Positions 1 through 8,123 of a stretch of 29,688 nucleotides of DNA are shown here, piece after piece (the stretch's first letter is position 1; each line of letters opens with the position of its first letter). The notes beneath the pieces are model-generated. The model did no database searches and was not told where the DNA came from. It worked only from the letters and a program-made list of their open reading frames with translations. The stretch is from Chara braunii (Eukaryota > Streptophyta > Charophyceae > Charales > Characeae). The DNA lies in NCBI GenBank assembly GCA_003427395.1, contig BFEA01000695.1, positions 481,189-510,876 of the forward strand, in the 5' to 3' direction. The position numbers and the translations under genes are program-made.

Positions 1-51
1 CTGTATATTTGTAGTCGGAGGTGTTGTGGAACGAGAACATACCCGCGAGAA

Positions 52-450
52 GTGCTCGCACCCTTTTCGGAATTATATTATTCAGCAGTCAAATTCTGCC
101 ACAACAATTTCAACGTGATGACCTTGTTTTGTGCAGCGGCAACTTTTCGAGGTCGATGCAAAGTATCTTTCCTTATTCATAATGACTATTCTGCAAGTGC
201 AAGTGTTTCCAATGCAGACAACATCGATGAACGACGACGGCAAGAATTCCGAAGGAGGATCATGGAGCAACCATCACTCAAAACACTCGTGGATGGGCTT
301 GTGGACACGACCATCAAATATTTGCGAAGTCTCCTGCTACGCGAATATGAAGTAATAAAAAGTTATATAGAGTACAAGGATCCGACGATTGACGGACAAA
401 CTGATACCATCATTGTAGAAGATTGGACAACTTATACAAGGACAGACTGA
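52..450 (+). CDS. Doubtful open frame, possible last exon of a host gene
   Basis: This is an open frame of 132 codons ending in TGA at 448-450. I do not recognise the protein. The part after about 225 looks most protein-like: a charged helix-prone stretch (DERRRQEFRRRIMEQ) followed by a hydrophilic C-terminus. A pyrimidine-containing stretch ending in CAG near 213-215 could be a 3' splice site, which would make 216-450 a terminal exon followed by the T-rich sequence after 450 as a 3' UTR. The first part of the frame overlaps other open frames and has no support. It may equally be a chance frame. No transposon motif is visible. Confidence 0.2.
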   Translation: MLAPFSELYYSAVKFCHNNFNVMTLFCAAATFRGRCKVSFLIHNDYSASASVSNADNIDERRRQEFRRRIMEQPSLKTLVDGLVDTTIKYLRSLLLREYEVIKSYIEYKDPTIDGQTDTIIVEDWTTYTRTD

Positions 451-1190
451 AATGTTGTCTTGATCGCATTAGTTTATCCCCTAAGTCGATCTAGTTACTA
501 GGCTTGTTTTGCCTACTTTCGGAGTGTCATTTGTGCTTTGGATTTTTTATTTTTTTTTCTTACTCGGTCAATGGCCTTGAGACATCATCTAAGTTCGAAT
601 AGCCCAGTCCTGCATTAATATAGAGTTATTTGGTTATCCGAGTTCAGCGGGATTCGAACGAAGGTTTGTGTTTTGACAGTTTATGGGTGACACTGCTTTC
701 AAATTGCTTTTAATGTTGAACTTTTGCACGTGTTTTCATTTAATTGTGTTGTTGTAGTTAAGCATGATTTTTGTACATATTTTTGGAGTGTCCGCTGCAC
801 TTTGCTATCAAATATTAACAGATCTTTAAATTTTCTTCTAAGGTCACATGCAAGGTTTTTCAGAATGTTCTTTCATGTAAGCGTTTAAGTTCAAGGAACA
901 TAAGATTCTAAACTGATTGAAATATTGTCAAGTTCAACTTGATCCGACACTCACTGAATCTCACGTTTTGCAATATGTGTCCATGTTGTGTAAGCTTGGT
1001 ATTATAATTAATATAATAAATTGAATATGACTTCTTGGATTTTGCGATAGAATGGATGTATTCATGTTATGAAAGGTTGGGATATAATCCTCTGCTCTTG
1101 TTGTTAAATTTACTTTTGTTCTGGCAAATTTGTTAATTTCATTATTTCACTTTTTACAAAACATTTCATTTTTAACGAAAACTTCGTTAT
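451..1190. other. AT-rich non-coding stretch
   Basis: No gene is supported here. The sequence is visibly richer in A and T than what follows, with T-runs and many short stops. A tRNA B-box-like string near 650 on the minus strand does not fold into a tRNA. The base composition changes sharply at about 1190, where the broken chromovirus begins. Confidence 0.6.
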
Positions 1191-2339
1191 TAGCGCTCGT
1201 GAGGTCGTCGACATCATCTTCGACCGAGTCGTGAGAGATCACGGCTTACCTTAGAGCATCATCTCCGACCATGACCCGCGCATACCAGCACATTCTGGCG
1301 ACGCCTACAGGAGGTGTACGGATCTCAGCTTCGCTTCTCATCGTCTTACCACCCTCAAACGGATGGTCTGACTGAGGTTACCAATAAAACTCTCGGTAAT
1401 ATCCTCCGAAAGTTTGTTAGGGATGACCAGCAGTGGAACTTACACTTAGCCCACGAGGAGATTGCGTACAACCCCGTTGTTTCACCAGCCACGGGGATGT
1501 CGCCATTCTACCGCGACCTTGGCTACCACCCTCGCCTACCCGCGAACTTCCTGCGACCATCGCGGTTACGCCCAGACACTCGTTGTCCTGCGCTTGATGA
1601 TTGGATCGCCCGCATGGCGGCGATTATGAAGCGCACACACGAGAGTCTAGTCGACTCCCAGACTTGCATGGCCGCACGAGCGAACTGATCACGAATGGAT
1701 CATCCATTCAAAGTTAGTGACGATGTGCTGGTCAACGCACGCCACTTACGGTTCGAAGCGGATACGCTTCGCAAGTTCAGGCGTCGTTTCTTCGGTCCAC
1801 GCCGCATCCTTCAGGCCGTCGGTTCTGATACTTTTGCTAGTCCGGTCAGCTTCTGTGTGAAGCTACCTGATTACCTCCGACAGGCTCGCGTACACGATGT
1901 TTACCACGTCTCCTTGTTGCGTCCTTATCGCAGACCGTTCGAGCGCTTCGTTAGACGCCCGTATGAGCGCCCTCCACCTATCATGGTGGACGGTCACGGG
2001 GAGTTCGTCGTTTCCGACATCGTATCTCGCCGAGTGACCGACGATATCCCTCCACGCATCGAGTACCTGGTGCGTTGGAAGGGTTATCCTGATGAGGAGG
2101 CTACTTGGGAGCCCCTCGAGCACTTGCAGCACGCAAGGATAATGATGTGTGCATATGATCGTGCTCATCGTGCTGAGATGTCTGCCCCTGCTCAGCCGAC
2201 TGACCCTCTTCCTCCTCCTCCGACTGAGGAGATTGCTGAGGATGAGTCCGCGCCCTCTGAGGTTGTTCCTCAGCCGCAGACGGTCGCCTCCGAGCGTCCA
2301 CAACGCACTCATCGTCGCCCTTTGCGTTACGATGACTGA
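1191..2339 (+). pseudogene. Truncated chromovirus (Ty3/gypsy) integrase with chromodomain
   Basis: This is the 3' end of a gypsy pol gene: half of the integrase catalytic core, the C-terminal GPY-like domain and a chromodomain. The core keeps the second catalytic Asp (SDHDPR, near 1270) and the Glu region (HPQTDGLTE). The frame is broken by TAG at 1252-1254, a one-base shift between about 1275 and 1295, and TGA at 1686-1688. From 1695 the frame is open for 214 codons: GPY-type motif FFGPRRI (residues 32-38), then a chromodomain at about residues 104-156 with the aromatic positions in EYLVRWKGY and ATWEP. The tail is Pro/Glu rich. Chromodomains of such integrases direct insertion to histone-marked chromatin; that is family knowledge. 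The upstream pol, gag and 5' LTR are missing. The family differs from the large element downstream, which has no chromodomain. Confidence 0.88.
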
Positions 2340-3563
2340 CACTCTTATCCTCTATCTTTCCGCACTGACTCACACCATCAGGTACTCCATCATCAGCTCT
2401 TCTTCAGGATGTCAGTGTTTTGTGCCTCTGCCTCGACATCGACCTCGACTTCTACTTCATCGACGTCATCGACCACTTCGACAACTTCAGTCACCTTCTC
2501 GACTCTAGCCATCTTATCGGCTTCAACTATTTTGGACGTGACTACTTCACGCCACCACCCTACCCTGTACATTCCCTTGCATCTGTCGCATCATGGTTCT
2601 CACTTAGCTGGGTCTCTTTGAGTTGTGCTCTCCGTTGGTATCGCATAGGCATTGAGACCGTAGCGTTATCTTGGCTTCCCCGCTCCCAGATCTAGCTCCC
2701 TCAACCCCCAGTCGGTGAGTTGTGTGTATGTTTCCCTCACCCACTGCCCTCATCACCCTAGTCCCGACCCTTGCATGCCTTCAGTTAGGCATATCTCCAC
2801 CCTATCTCAGGCTCCCCCTTTGTCATGGTCGACCCTGCATGGTGTCATCCTTTTTTGTCGAGCATTACCCACCCTGATGGTCTATCTGTTAGGGTCCTTG
2901 GTTTTGTTTCGCTACCACTCTCCCACCTTGAGCCTGATGACCTATCCCACCTTCATGTGTGACTGCCCTTAGGAGTTTCAATTCTTAGGCTGCATTCACC
3001 CCCTCTGAGACCATCCCACTCTTAGTGGTTCAGCGACATGACATTATCTTGTGTCATATTGCTCTCTTTCCTTTCTGCACTGAGGCAATTGCCTCCATGA
3101 TTTTAGGATTGTATATTGCTATATTTCATCTTATGCTGTTAGTTAAGATATGTATACCAGACATTTGCTTTTCATTTGACATTATGTAGCTTAGGGTGCA
3201 TCGCATGGACTCTGCATGGAGCTTGCTCCGCATCCTAGATTTCTCAGCTTTCTTTATCGCAGAGTTTCGCTGCTTTCGCGGATAGCGTATGACTCTTGCG
3301 ATCCATTTCAGGTCTAAGGATCGTGCAACGGGCCTTCATCTGCCCTGGCCTACAGCCAGGGCCTATTTGGCTATTTGCCATTTCGGCCTGTGGGACCAGG
3401 CCGTGCACTGTTTCAGTCCAGTCCCGTCCTGCCCGGTACCACTGTCGGTACCAGGCCAGTCCAATCCAGTCCAGTCAGTCCGCGGGGGGTATACCCCAGC
3501 TGTTGTCTGTTTTTCATCTTCTTCATTTTTGCACTGTTAGAGTACATGCGGTGTTGAGTCTGC
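2340..3563. other. Non-coding CT-rich stretch, perhaps 3' UTR or LTR remnant
   Basis: No gene is supported. The plus strand is pyrimidine-rich, and several open frames here overlap each other and resemble no family. The position directly after a chromovirus integrase suggests decayed 3' untranslated or LTR sequence. A G-run preceded by repeated CCAGTC words (about 3415-3490) could be a polypurine-tract region, but no matching second LTR is in the window. Confidence 0.4.
2432..2503. repeat. Degenerate TCGAC-rich low-complexity tract
   Basis: The words CTCGACATCGAC, TCGACGTCATCGAC and CTTCGACAAC recur with irregular spacing. It is a low-complexity simple-repeat relic and not a defined satellite. 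Confidence 0.5.
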
Positions 3564-3637
3564 GTTGGAGCTGCGCTGTCCCTTCCAGCTCCATCCCCAC
3601 GTTGGAGCTGCGTTGCCCCTTCCAGCTCCATCCCCAC
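3564..3637. repeat. Two tandem 37-bp units
   Basis: Unit 1 is 3564-3600 and unit 2 is 3601-3637. Both begin GTTGGAGCTGCG and end CCAGCTCCATCCCCAC. I count two substitutions between them. Each unit also contains the inverted pair GGAGCTG / CAGCTCC, so each could form a small hairpin. Confidence 0.9.
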
Positions 3638-3678
3638 TTCCTCCTTCCTCAACCCCTTCTTCAAGTTATTCTCCATCC

Positions 3679-3708
3679 TGTCGGACCGGCATCCCGGTGG
3701 GTCCGGCA
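3679..3708. repeat. Hairpin-forming inverted repeat
   Basis: TGTCGGACC (3679-3687) pairs with GGTCCGGCA (3700-3708), nine pairs including one G-T, around a 12-base loop. No function is assigned. Confidence 0.6.
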
Positions 3709-3820
3709 CAATGGGGAAGTGATATGAAGCAAGTCAACTTGGTCAGAGGTTACATAAGCCGCTGCTTCCAGGAGGTCAACATTCAGTCTTGTTATGCTGC
3801 CTTTTTTTTTTTTTAACACG

Positions 3821-3873
3821 CCCCTGCCAGTGTTAGCGGTGCTGGTAAGAGCAGACACCACTAGCACCAGGGG
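3821..3873. repeat. Long imperfect inverted repeat
   Basis: The left arm starts CCCCTG and continues to about 3839. The right arm CCACTAGCACCAGGGG (3858-3873) is its near complement, with a small bulge and a few mismatches. A run of 13 T (3802-3814) lies just upstream. It could be a fold-back or MITE-like remnant, but no target duplication was found. Confidence 0.45.
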
Positions 3874-4030
3874 AGAGGTTNCATCTATTGGTGGGGAGCA
3901 TCACCTGCTGGAAAAGGGGTCCAGCGTCCCATATACAAACGGATTTTGGAGTATATCAAAACATGATTGTGTGAGGTTCTTACCAGCATTGATTACCCTG
4001 GGATCCAAGGGATTGACTAAGCAGGCTATT

Positions 4031-4102
4031 GGAGAGAGGGGGGAACCTCTTCACCCTGAAACCGGTGTCAGATCCCTGCTGCTATACACTAGTTCCTCTC
4101 TC
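4031..4102. repeat. Purine/pyrimidine inverted repeat
   Basis: GGAGAGAGG (4031-4039) and CCTCTCTCC (4094-4102) are perfect complements 54 bases apart. Each is extended by G- or C-runs, and GAAC / GTTC lie just inside. A T-run follows the right arm. The function is unknown. Confidence 0.55.
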
Positions 4103-4307
4103 CCCCCTTTTTTTTTCAAACTAAGAATATCCATGCGAATTTAGAAAACCATGAGCAACCTCTACCCCCCTTTGTTCTTAAAAGTCCTTACTGCCTTGAT
4201 GTTGGTTTGATGCTGGCTGGACGCTGGCTTGATGCTGGCTGTGCGCTCGCACTGTGGACGGCGATGCGGGATTGTGGCGACATGCTGGCGCCTGCGCGCC
4301 GGCCTGG

Positions 4308-4399
4308 CTGATGTGGCGCATGTCACCTGTCTACATTGCTGATGTGGCACATGCCACCTGTCTACATCGCTGACGTGGCATTGGTCACGCTGTCTACAC
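4308..4399. repeat. 31-bp minisatellite, three units
   Basis: Units start at 4308, 4339 and 4370. Each begins CTGAYGTGGCR and carries CTGTCTACAY near its end. The first two differ at a few bases; the third is more diverged and one base shorter. Just before them (about 4205-4240) the word GATGCTGGCT repeats, and just after them ATTGGTCACG occurs at 4379 and again at about 4406. Confidence 0.8.
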
Positions 4400-4875
4400 G
4401 GGGTGATTGGTCACGACAAGGACGAGGATCGGGATCTGTGGATGATTGAGGAATGAGATACTTACCTGAGGTTGACGTCAACATTGAGTGTAATTGATTG
4501 TCTCCATTTTCTTCACGAGAGAACACTGCCATGTAGCACTTCTATGTGATCAGGACATGTCAAACTCGTTACAGGATACTGTTTGATGACATGGAGACGA
4601 GGGGAAACCCGGAGAAGGAGTGGGTAATGTTAGGCTACTCTCTTGGTGGTTATTGATTATCTCTTCCACCCTCTTGTTGTCCATTCTCCCTCCTTTCTCT
4701 TCGTCTATTGGTAATGAGACCTTGTATCAGAGGTCATTTTCATGATTATTAGAGACATTGTCTAGATCCGAGTCAACTTGTACTTCGACTTCTGACGAGT
4801 ATCTTCCAGTCAGGGTTCATAACATAATAGATAGGAGTGATGATAAGAGCATACACTCCTACCTGTCACACACGG
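4400..4875. other. Non-coding flank 5' of the large LTR element
   Basis: I see no gene. The five bases before the LTR are CACGG and would be the left half of a target-site duplication; the right half is outside the window. A string TTGTATCAGAG near 4723 resembles a Met-tRNA primer site, but no LTR end precedes it. Confidence 0.5.
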
Positions 4876-4880
4876 TGTCG

Positions 4881-4910
4881 GCCCGAATACCCTTACAAGG
4901 GTATTTGGGC
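4881..4910. repeat. 30-bp palindrome at the LTR tip
   Basis: GCCCGAATACCCTT (4881-4894) pairs with AAGGGTATTTGGGC (4897-4910): 14 pairs, one of them G-T, around a 2-base spacer. It is kept intact in copy B (20414-20443), although neighbouring bases differ. Confidence 0.85.
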
Positions 4911-5880
4911 AAGCTTTTGCAGCTCGCAGGTAGGTCGCGCCTGACGATATCTGAGGGCAAATCCCGTTTGTATTGATTAGAAATGTGTGAGCGTGCACTT
5001 TGTGGGCACGCGTTAGCTCGACCAAGACTGGGTCGAGAAAGACTATGAGACGTCGGTGGGACGAAGGAGTGTCACCCTAGGAACTCTGGGGAGGTCGCAA
5101 CCTCGCCCGCACAAGCAAGGTCTCGAACGACATAATGTGACCTAGTGGGATTATGACCGAAGGGAAGCGCCGCCCGACTTACTGAAAGCCGTCAGCTTGG
5201 GATCACACCGTATCAGGTTCGTAGACACCAAGTTGACCTGGCATTACCGATGGGAGGAGCCGCCACTGAAACCAAGTAGGAGAGGCACAGACAGAGCACG
5301 AGCCGGGGGTTCCTGGGCAATGGTATCGGAGGCGGGCTACGAGAGGCTCGACACACCGCCATGCCGCGGTGGAGCGGGCGTGCGTGGTGGCCCGCGCGGA
5401 GCTCTGCCCAAGGCAGCCGAGGGCGGCGTTACAAGGCCTGAGGAGCAGGCAATGAGTTAAACTGATGGCCTATAGTACGCTACTGCAGGCCGGCCCAGCA
5501 GAAACTACTCCTCATAATGAGTTTAGCGTGTAGCTATGCTAAGCTGGGGCTTAGCCCTATAGGTTATGTCCTTGAGTTGCCATCCCAGATCTTGGGATCA
5601 AGGCCAGAGCGGAGCAGCGGAGGAGCGCAGGAGGGCCAGCGGCTTGAGGGTCCTGTGGGACTACCCCCCTAGGTTTTTGCAGGGGAGTCCGACGGTGGGC
5701 CCACAAGGCAGGGCCGAGGACCCAGCACCAACGGCCCCCCACCCGGTTTTTATTTTTATTTTATTTTTAANTGCCTAAGATTTTCATTTTTATTATTATT
5801 ATCATTTTTTATTTTTCCTAATTTTTATAACTTTTCTTCATGTTCCAGTGTCGGGACCTGCAGAACAGCCCAGCGGCATC

Positions 5881-5903
5881 GTTCAGTGGATACACCACTG
5901 AAC
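5881..5903. repeat. Perfect 9-bp hairpin in the LTR
   Basis: GTTCAGTGG (5881-5889) and CCACTGAAC (5895-5903) flank a 5-base loop. It lies about 80 bases before the U6-like tract and is also present in copy B. Confidence 0.8.
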
Positions 5904-5979
5904 TGATTGGGATACAGCACTGAGTCCGAGACCGCCAAGGCAGCCGACCCGTCGCTCCTGGGTCCCTGCACAAGGTACA

Positions 5980-6058
5980 GTCCTTCGAGACATCCGTTAA
6001 AATTGGGACTGATATGGAGAAGATAAGCATGGCCCCGGAGCAAGGCTGAACTGTATAA
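5980..6058 (+). pseudogene. U6 snRNA-like sequence inside the LTR, copy A
   Basis: By hand alignment to plant-type U6 from memory, about 60 of 72 positions match. Shared blocks in order are GTCC.TTCG, GACATCCG, TAAAATTGG, GATA, GAGAAGAT, AGCATGGCCCC and GCAAGG. This covers the 5' stem-loop, the ACAGAGA region, the AGC triad and the start of the internal stem-loop. The ACAGAGA box reads ATGGAGA, while AGC is kept. No Pol III terminator T-run follows, and I see no plant upstream sequence element or TATA at the usual distance before it. So it is a U6-derived relic or a co-opted piece of the LTR promoter, not a normal U6 gene. U6 is the catalytic RNA of the spliceosome. Origin by template switching or retroposition is inference. 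Confidence 0.72.
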
Positions 6059-6061
6059 AAA
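6054..6061 (+). promoter_or_regulatory. TATA-like box of the LTR
   Basis: TATAAAAA lies directly at the 3' edge of the U6-like tract. A small hairpin follows, AAGAGAG (6060-6066) with CTCTCTT (6073-6079). A Pol II start about 25-35 bases downstream would fall near 6085. The same sequence is at 21593 in copy B. Promoter role is inferred from motif and position. Confidence 0.45.
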
Positions 6062-6445
6062 GAGAGAGCCACCTCTCTTCGAGGTTGCTAATTGTGAGTG
6101 CCTTCCGAGAGGAGAAGGCAACACGGATCGCTGAGAGAGCGCTAGTACAGTAGAATGGGAGGGGAACGAACCTGGGCGGGTTTTCGCACCAGGTGCGTTC
6201 AGAGTTGGGAATGGTGGAGAGACGGATCTGGGCATAGGGACGGAAGACTAATCACACTGGCCAGTTGCTGTTCCCTCTGAAGGTTGTGGTAGGATAGCCT
6301 GAGTTGTTGTACCGATCCGCTGCGCTGACGAGGGAGCTACGGGCTGGTGGGCTGCACTAACCTGTGAAGAAGAGCAAACGAGGAGAGGCGCTAGGGAGAT
6401 AAGGCAGACAGCGGGGGCGAAGGAGTGGGGGCATCGGACCGGAGA

Positions 6446-6469
6446 GGAGATGGAGATGGAGATGGAGAT
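6446..6469. repeat. GGAGAT microsatellite, 4 units (7 in copy B)
   Basis: Four perfect hexamers here against seven at 21985-22026. This accounts for the 18-base length difference between the LTR copies at this point. Confidence 0.95.
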
Positions 6470-6606
6470 GGAGAGAGAGGTAGGAGGGTGGTGAGCCACA
6501 GTGAGGTGACGGGCTAGAGGGGGCGAGGCTGATAGCAGCAGCACAGCGGTGGTGAAGTGCGGCCTGTGGCTGAAAGTGAATGCACCTGGTCACGATTATG
6601 CGCCAG

Positions 6607-6608
<2 letters not shown>

Positions 6609-6643
<35 letters not shown>
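6609..6643. repeat. (AG)n microsatellite
   Basis: There are 35 alternating bases here and the same number at 22166-22200. Identity of such a length-unstable tract suggests a very recent copy or one assembled sequence used twice. Confidence 0.9.
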
Positions 6644-6650
<7 letters not shown>

Positions 6651-7057
6651 GAAGGACGCAACAAAGAGAACCTAGGCGCTGTTTGCGTCAGGTACTGTCG
6701 GAAGAAAGCACGCGGAGGTGGCGATGGGGAGGTTGGTTGGAGTTGACCCCGCGTAGCATGTGAATCTTTGTTTGATAGCGTGGTGTGATTGCAGGTATGT
6801 ATGGAAAAGTCTCGATTGATCCACGTTGAGTGGTATTGCGTGGATTCAGATGGGCAGACCACACAACTGTCGTGAGGGTTTATTTTGGTGGAACGGTAAA
6901 GTTCCGAGCGGAAAGGTTAGCCTGTCGCTGGTGATGCGCCAGACATCTCACCACCGCTCCAAATCCCTTCCTGCCCTAGGGGCCGTCTTACCCCACACCC
7001 CTTGGGACACCTCACGGTTTAGAAGACGGAAAGACCCTCAGGCCGGTTTTGCGCCTA

Positions 7058-7118
7058 CTAAAGGGTTACTTCCCTTTAGCGCGCGCTTCAGCCAACGCCT
7101 GAGCGTCGGAAGTAACCC
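7058..7118 (+). other. Overlapping, mutually exclusive hairpins
   Basis: CTAAAGGG (7058-7065) pairs with CCCTTTAG (7072-7079). Alternatively GGGTTACTTCC (7063-7073) pairs perfectly with GGAAGTAACCC (7108-7118), enclosing an inner partial stem (GCGCTTCAG / CTGAGCG). The two folds share bases and cannot coexist. CCGTCTT (6983) and AAGACGG (7023) form a further stem just upstream. Copy B is identical at 22615-22675. Confidence 0.6.
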
Positions 7119-7813
7119 CATGGTTCCGAAGAGGCCTTTTGGGTATGGGCACCACACAATGCGCCGTCATCGCGAATACTCACGCAGAGCTGCATAGTGA
7201 ATTGGTATGCGTGGGTACTGCGTCCGTGCGATCTTATACTAAGTCCTTGCGCACAGCATTCGTCGATCCCCGCGCTAGAGGTTATGGGTCGGATACTGAA
7301 GGGACTAGGAGTGGTGTTGTGTTGTGGTGTTGTTTGTGGAGGTTGCTGTGTGTGTGTGTCCGTATGTTATGCATGGGTAAGCATGGGTGTTGTAGTGTAA
7401 TGCGTGGGTATGTAGTGCGTCCTAGTGGACCGGCGCCGAATCATGTCTGGGACTTCAGCCCCCCAGTACAACGACCCGTGTACGGGTTCGATTTCGGGCA
7501 TTCGACCGCGCGTACCCCCTATGCTACAGCGAACGAGAAACGCCCTCGGTTGTGCCACCTCTGCAATTGCATATGAAAAGCTTTCGCATGTGGTTCAGTA
7601 GCTCGGCAGGGATACGCCGGCCTAAGGGATGATGACAGCTCCCGCAGGTGGAGGTAGAGGTGCCTCGCGTGACTCTGTCCTGTCGTAGGGACTCGCGAGA
7701 GGTACGGCTGGCGCACTCGGCTGGAGCGGCAAACGCTCCCCGCGACAAGTCCTGCATAATCCTGCGTGACGCGGCCGGGTGGGTCCCCGTGCGGGACCGA
7801 TGCGCTCGACAGG

Positions 7814-7833
7814 TGGCGCCGTTGTCGAGGATC
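7814..7833 (+). promoter_or_regulatory. Primer binding site for tRNA-Asp
   Basis: TGGCGCCGTTGTCGAGGATC matches the complement of the plant tRNA-Asp(GUC) 3' end (recalled from memory) at 18 of 20 positions, the first 11 without a break. It begins 2 bases after the LTR end CGACA, the normal place for the site where the tRNA starts minus-strand DNA synthesis. Confidence 0.8.
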
Positions 7834-8123
7834 TCGGCTGCCTACCGGGGTCCTTAAGAGAACGAACCCAGGTTAAGTGCAAACTGATGATAAGTAAAAC
7901 GACAAAAAATTATAGGAGGGTTGTATATGACGTCATAATAAGACTGAGTGATATGGTATGCAATTAAAGGTTGTATAAAGGGCGTGAATGATTAATGGTG
8001 GAGCGGGTAGCTAAACTTAAGGGTGGGATGGTCAAGAAGGACGTAGGGCAGACCCTCTAAACTTGACGAACTGCTTATCGATTTATCCCTTGTTACTCGT
8101 GTCAGGTTGGTTAGCAAAAAGAG
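7834..8123 (+). other. Untranslated leader before gag
   Basis: No gene is visible. It ends in a pyrimidine-rich stretch and CAG (8103-8105) that resembles a 3' splice site just before gag. No ATG start for gag can be identified, and in the gag frame a TAG lies at 8112. Confidence 0.5.

Larger units (their letters stand above)
4876..7811 (+). repeat. 5' long terminal repeat, copy A
   Basis: Homology to copy B starts exactly at TGTCGG (4876 and 20409), while the sequences before these points are unrelated, so this is a true element boundary. The 3' end is placed at CGACA (7807-7811), which gives 5-bp terminal inverted repeats TGTCG...CGACA and sits 2 bases before the primer binding site. Because the copy continues past this point, the 3' end rests on those signals only. 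Contents in order: terminal palindrome, T-rich tract (5746-5838), U6-like sequence, TATA-like box, GGAGAT and GA microsatellites, and a structured GC-rich segment. The open frames inside it resemble no protein and I do not call them genes. Confidence 0.75.

Noticed and set aside
630-680. tRNA B-box-like string on the minus strand
   Set aside because: No T-stem complement, no anticodon arm and no A box at the right distance.
2149-2972. Ser/Thr/Leu-rich frames after the chromovirus
   Set aside because: They overlap in several frames, follow CT-rich sequence and match no family.
4628-4735. TGTTAGG...TTGTATCAGAG as a short solo LTR plus primer site
   Set aside because: No CA end before the primer-like string and no second copy.
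5318-5342. Met-tRNA-like primer site TGGTATCGGAG just after GGGCA, implying a 444-bp LTR
   Set aside because: The match is weaker than the tRNA-Asp site (about 17 of 22 with early mismatches), the terminal inverted repeat is lost, and the TATA-like box would fall outside the LTR. Kept only as an alternative.
6083-6105. TTGCTAATTG resembles the U4 snRNA segment that pairs with U6
   Set aside because: A 10-base match to the animal form of U4 only; the plant form differs and no other U4 part is present.
6600-6860. Open frames over the GA microsatellite giving Arg-Glu or Ser-Leu repeats
   Set aside because: They are translations of a simple repeat inside the LTR.
7430-7510. GGTTCGATTTC as a tRNA internal promoter on the plus strand
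   Set aside because: The B box is imperfect and no cloverleaf can be drawn.
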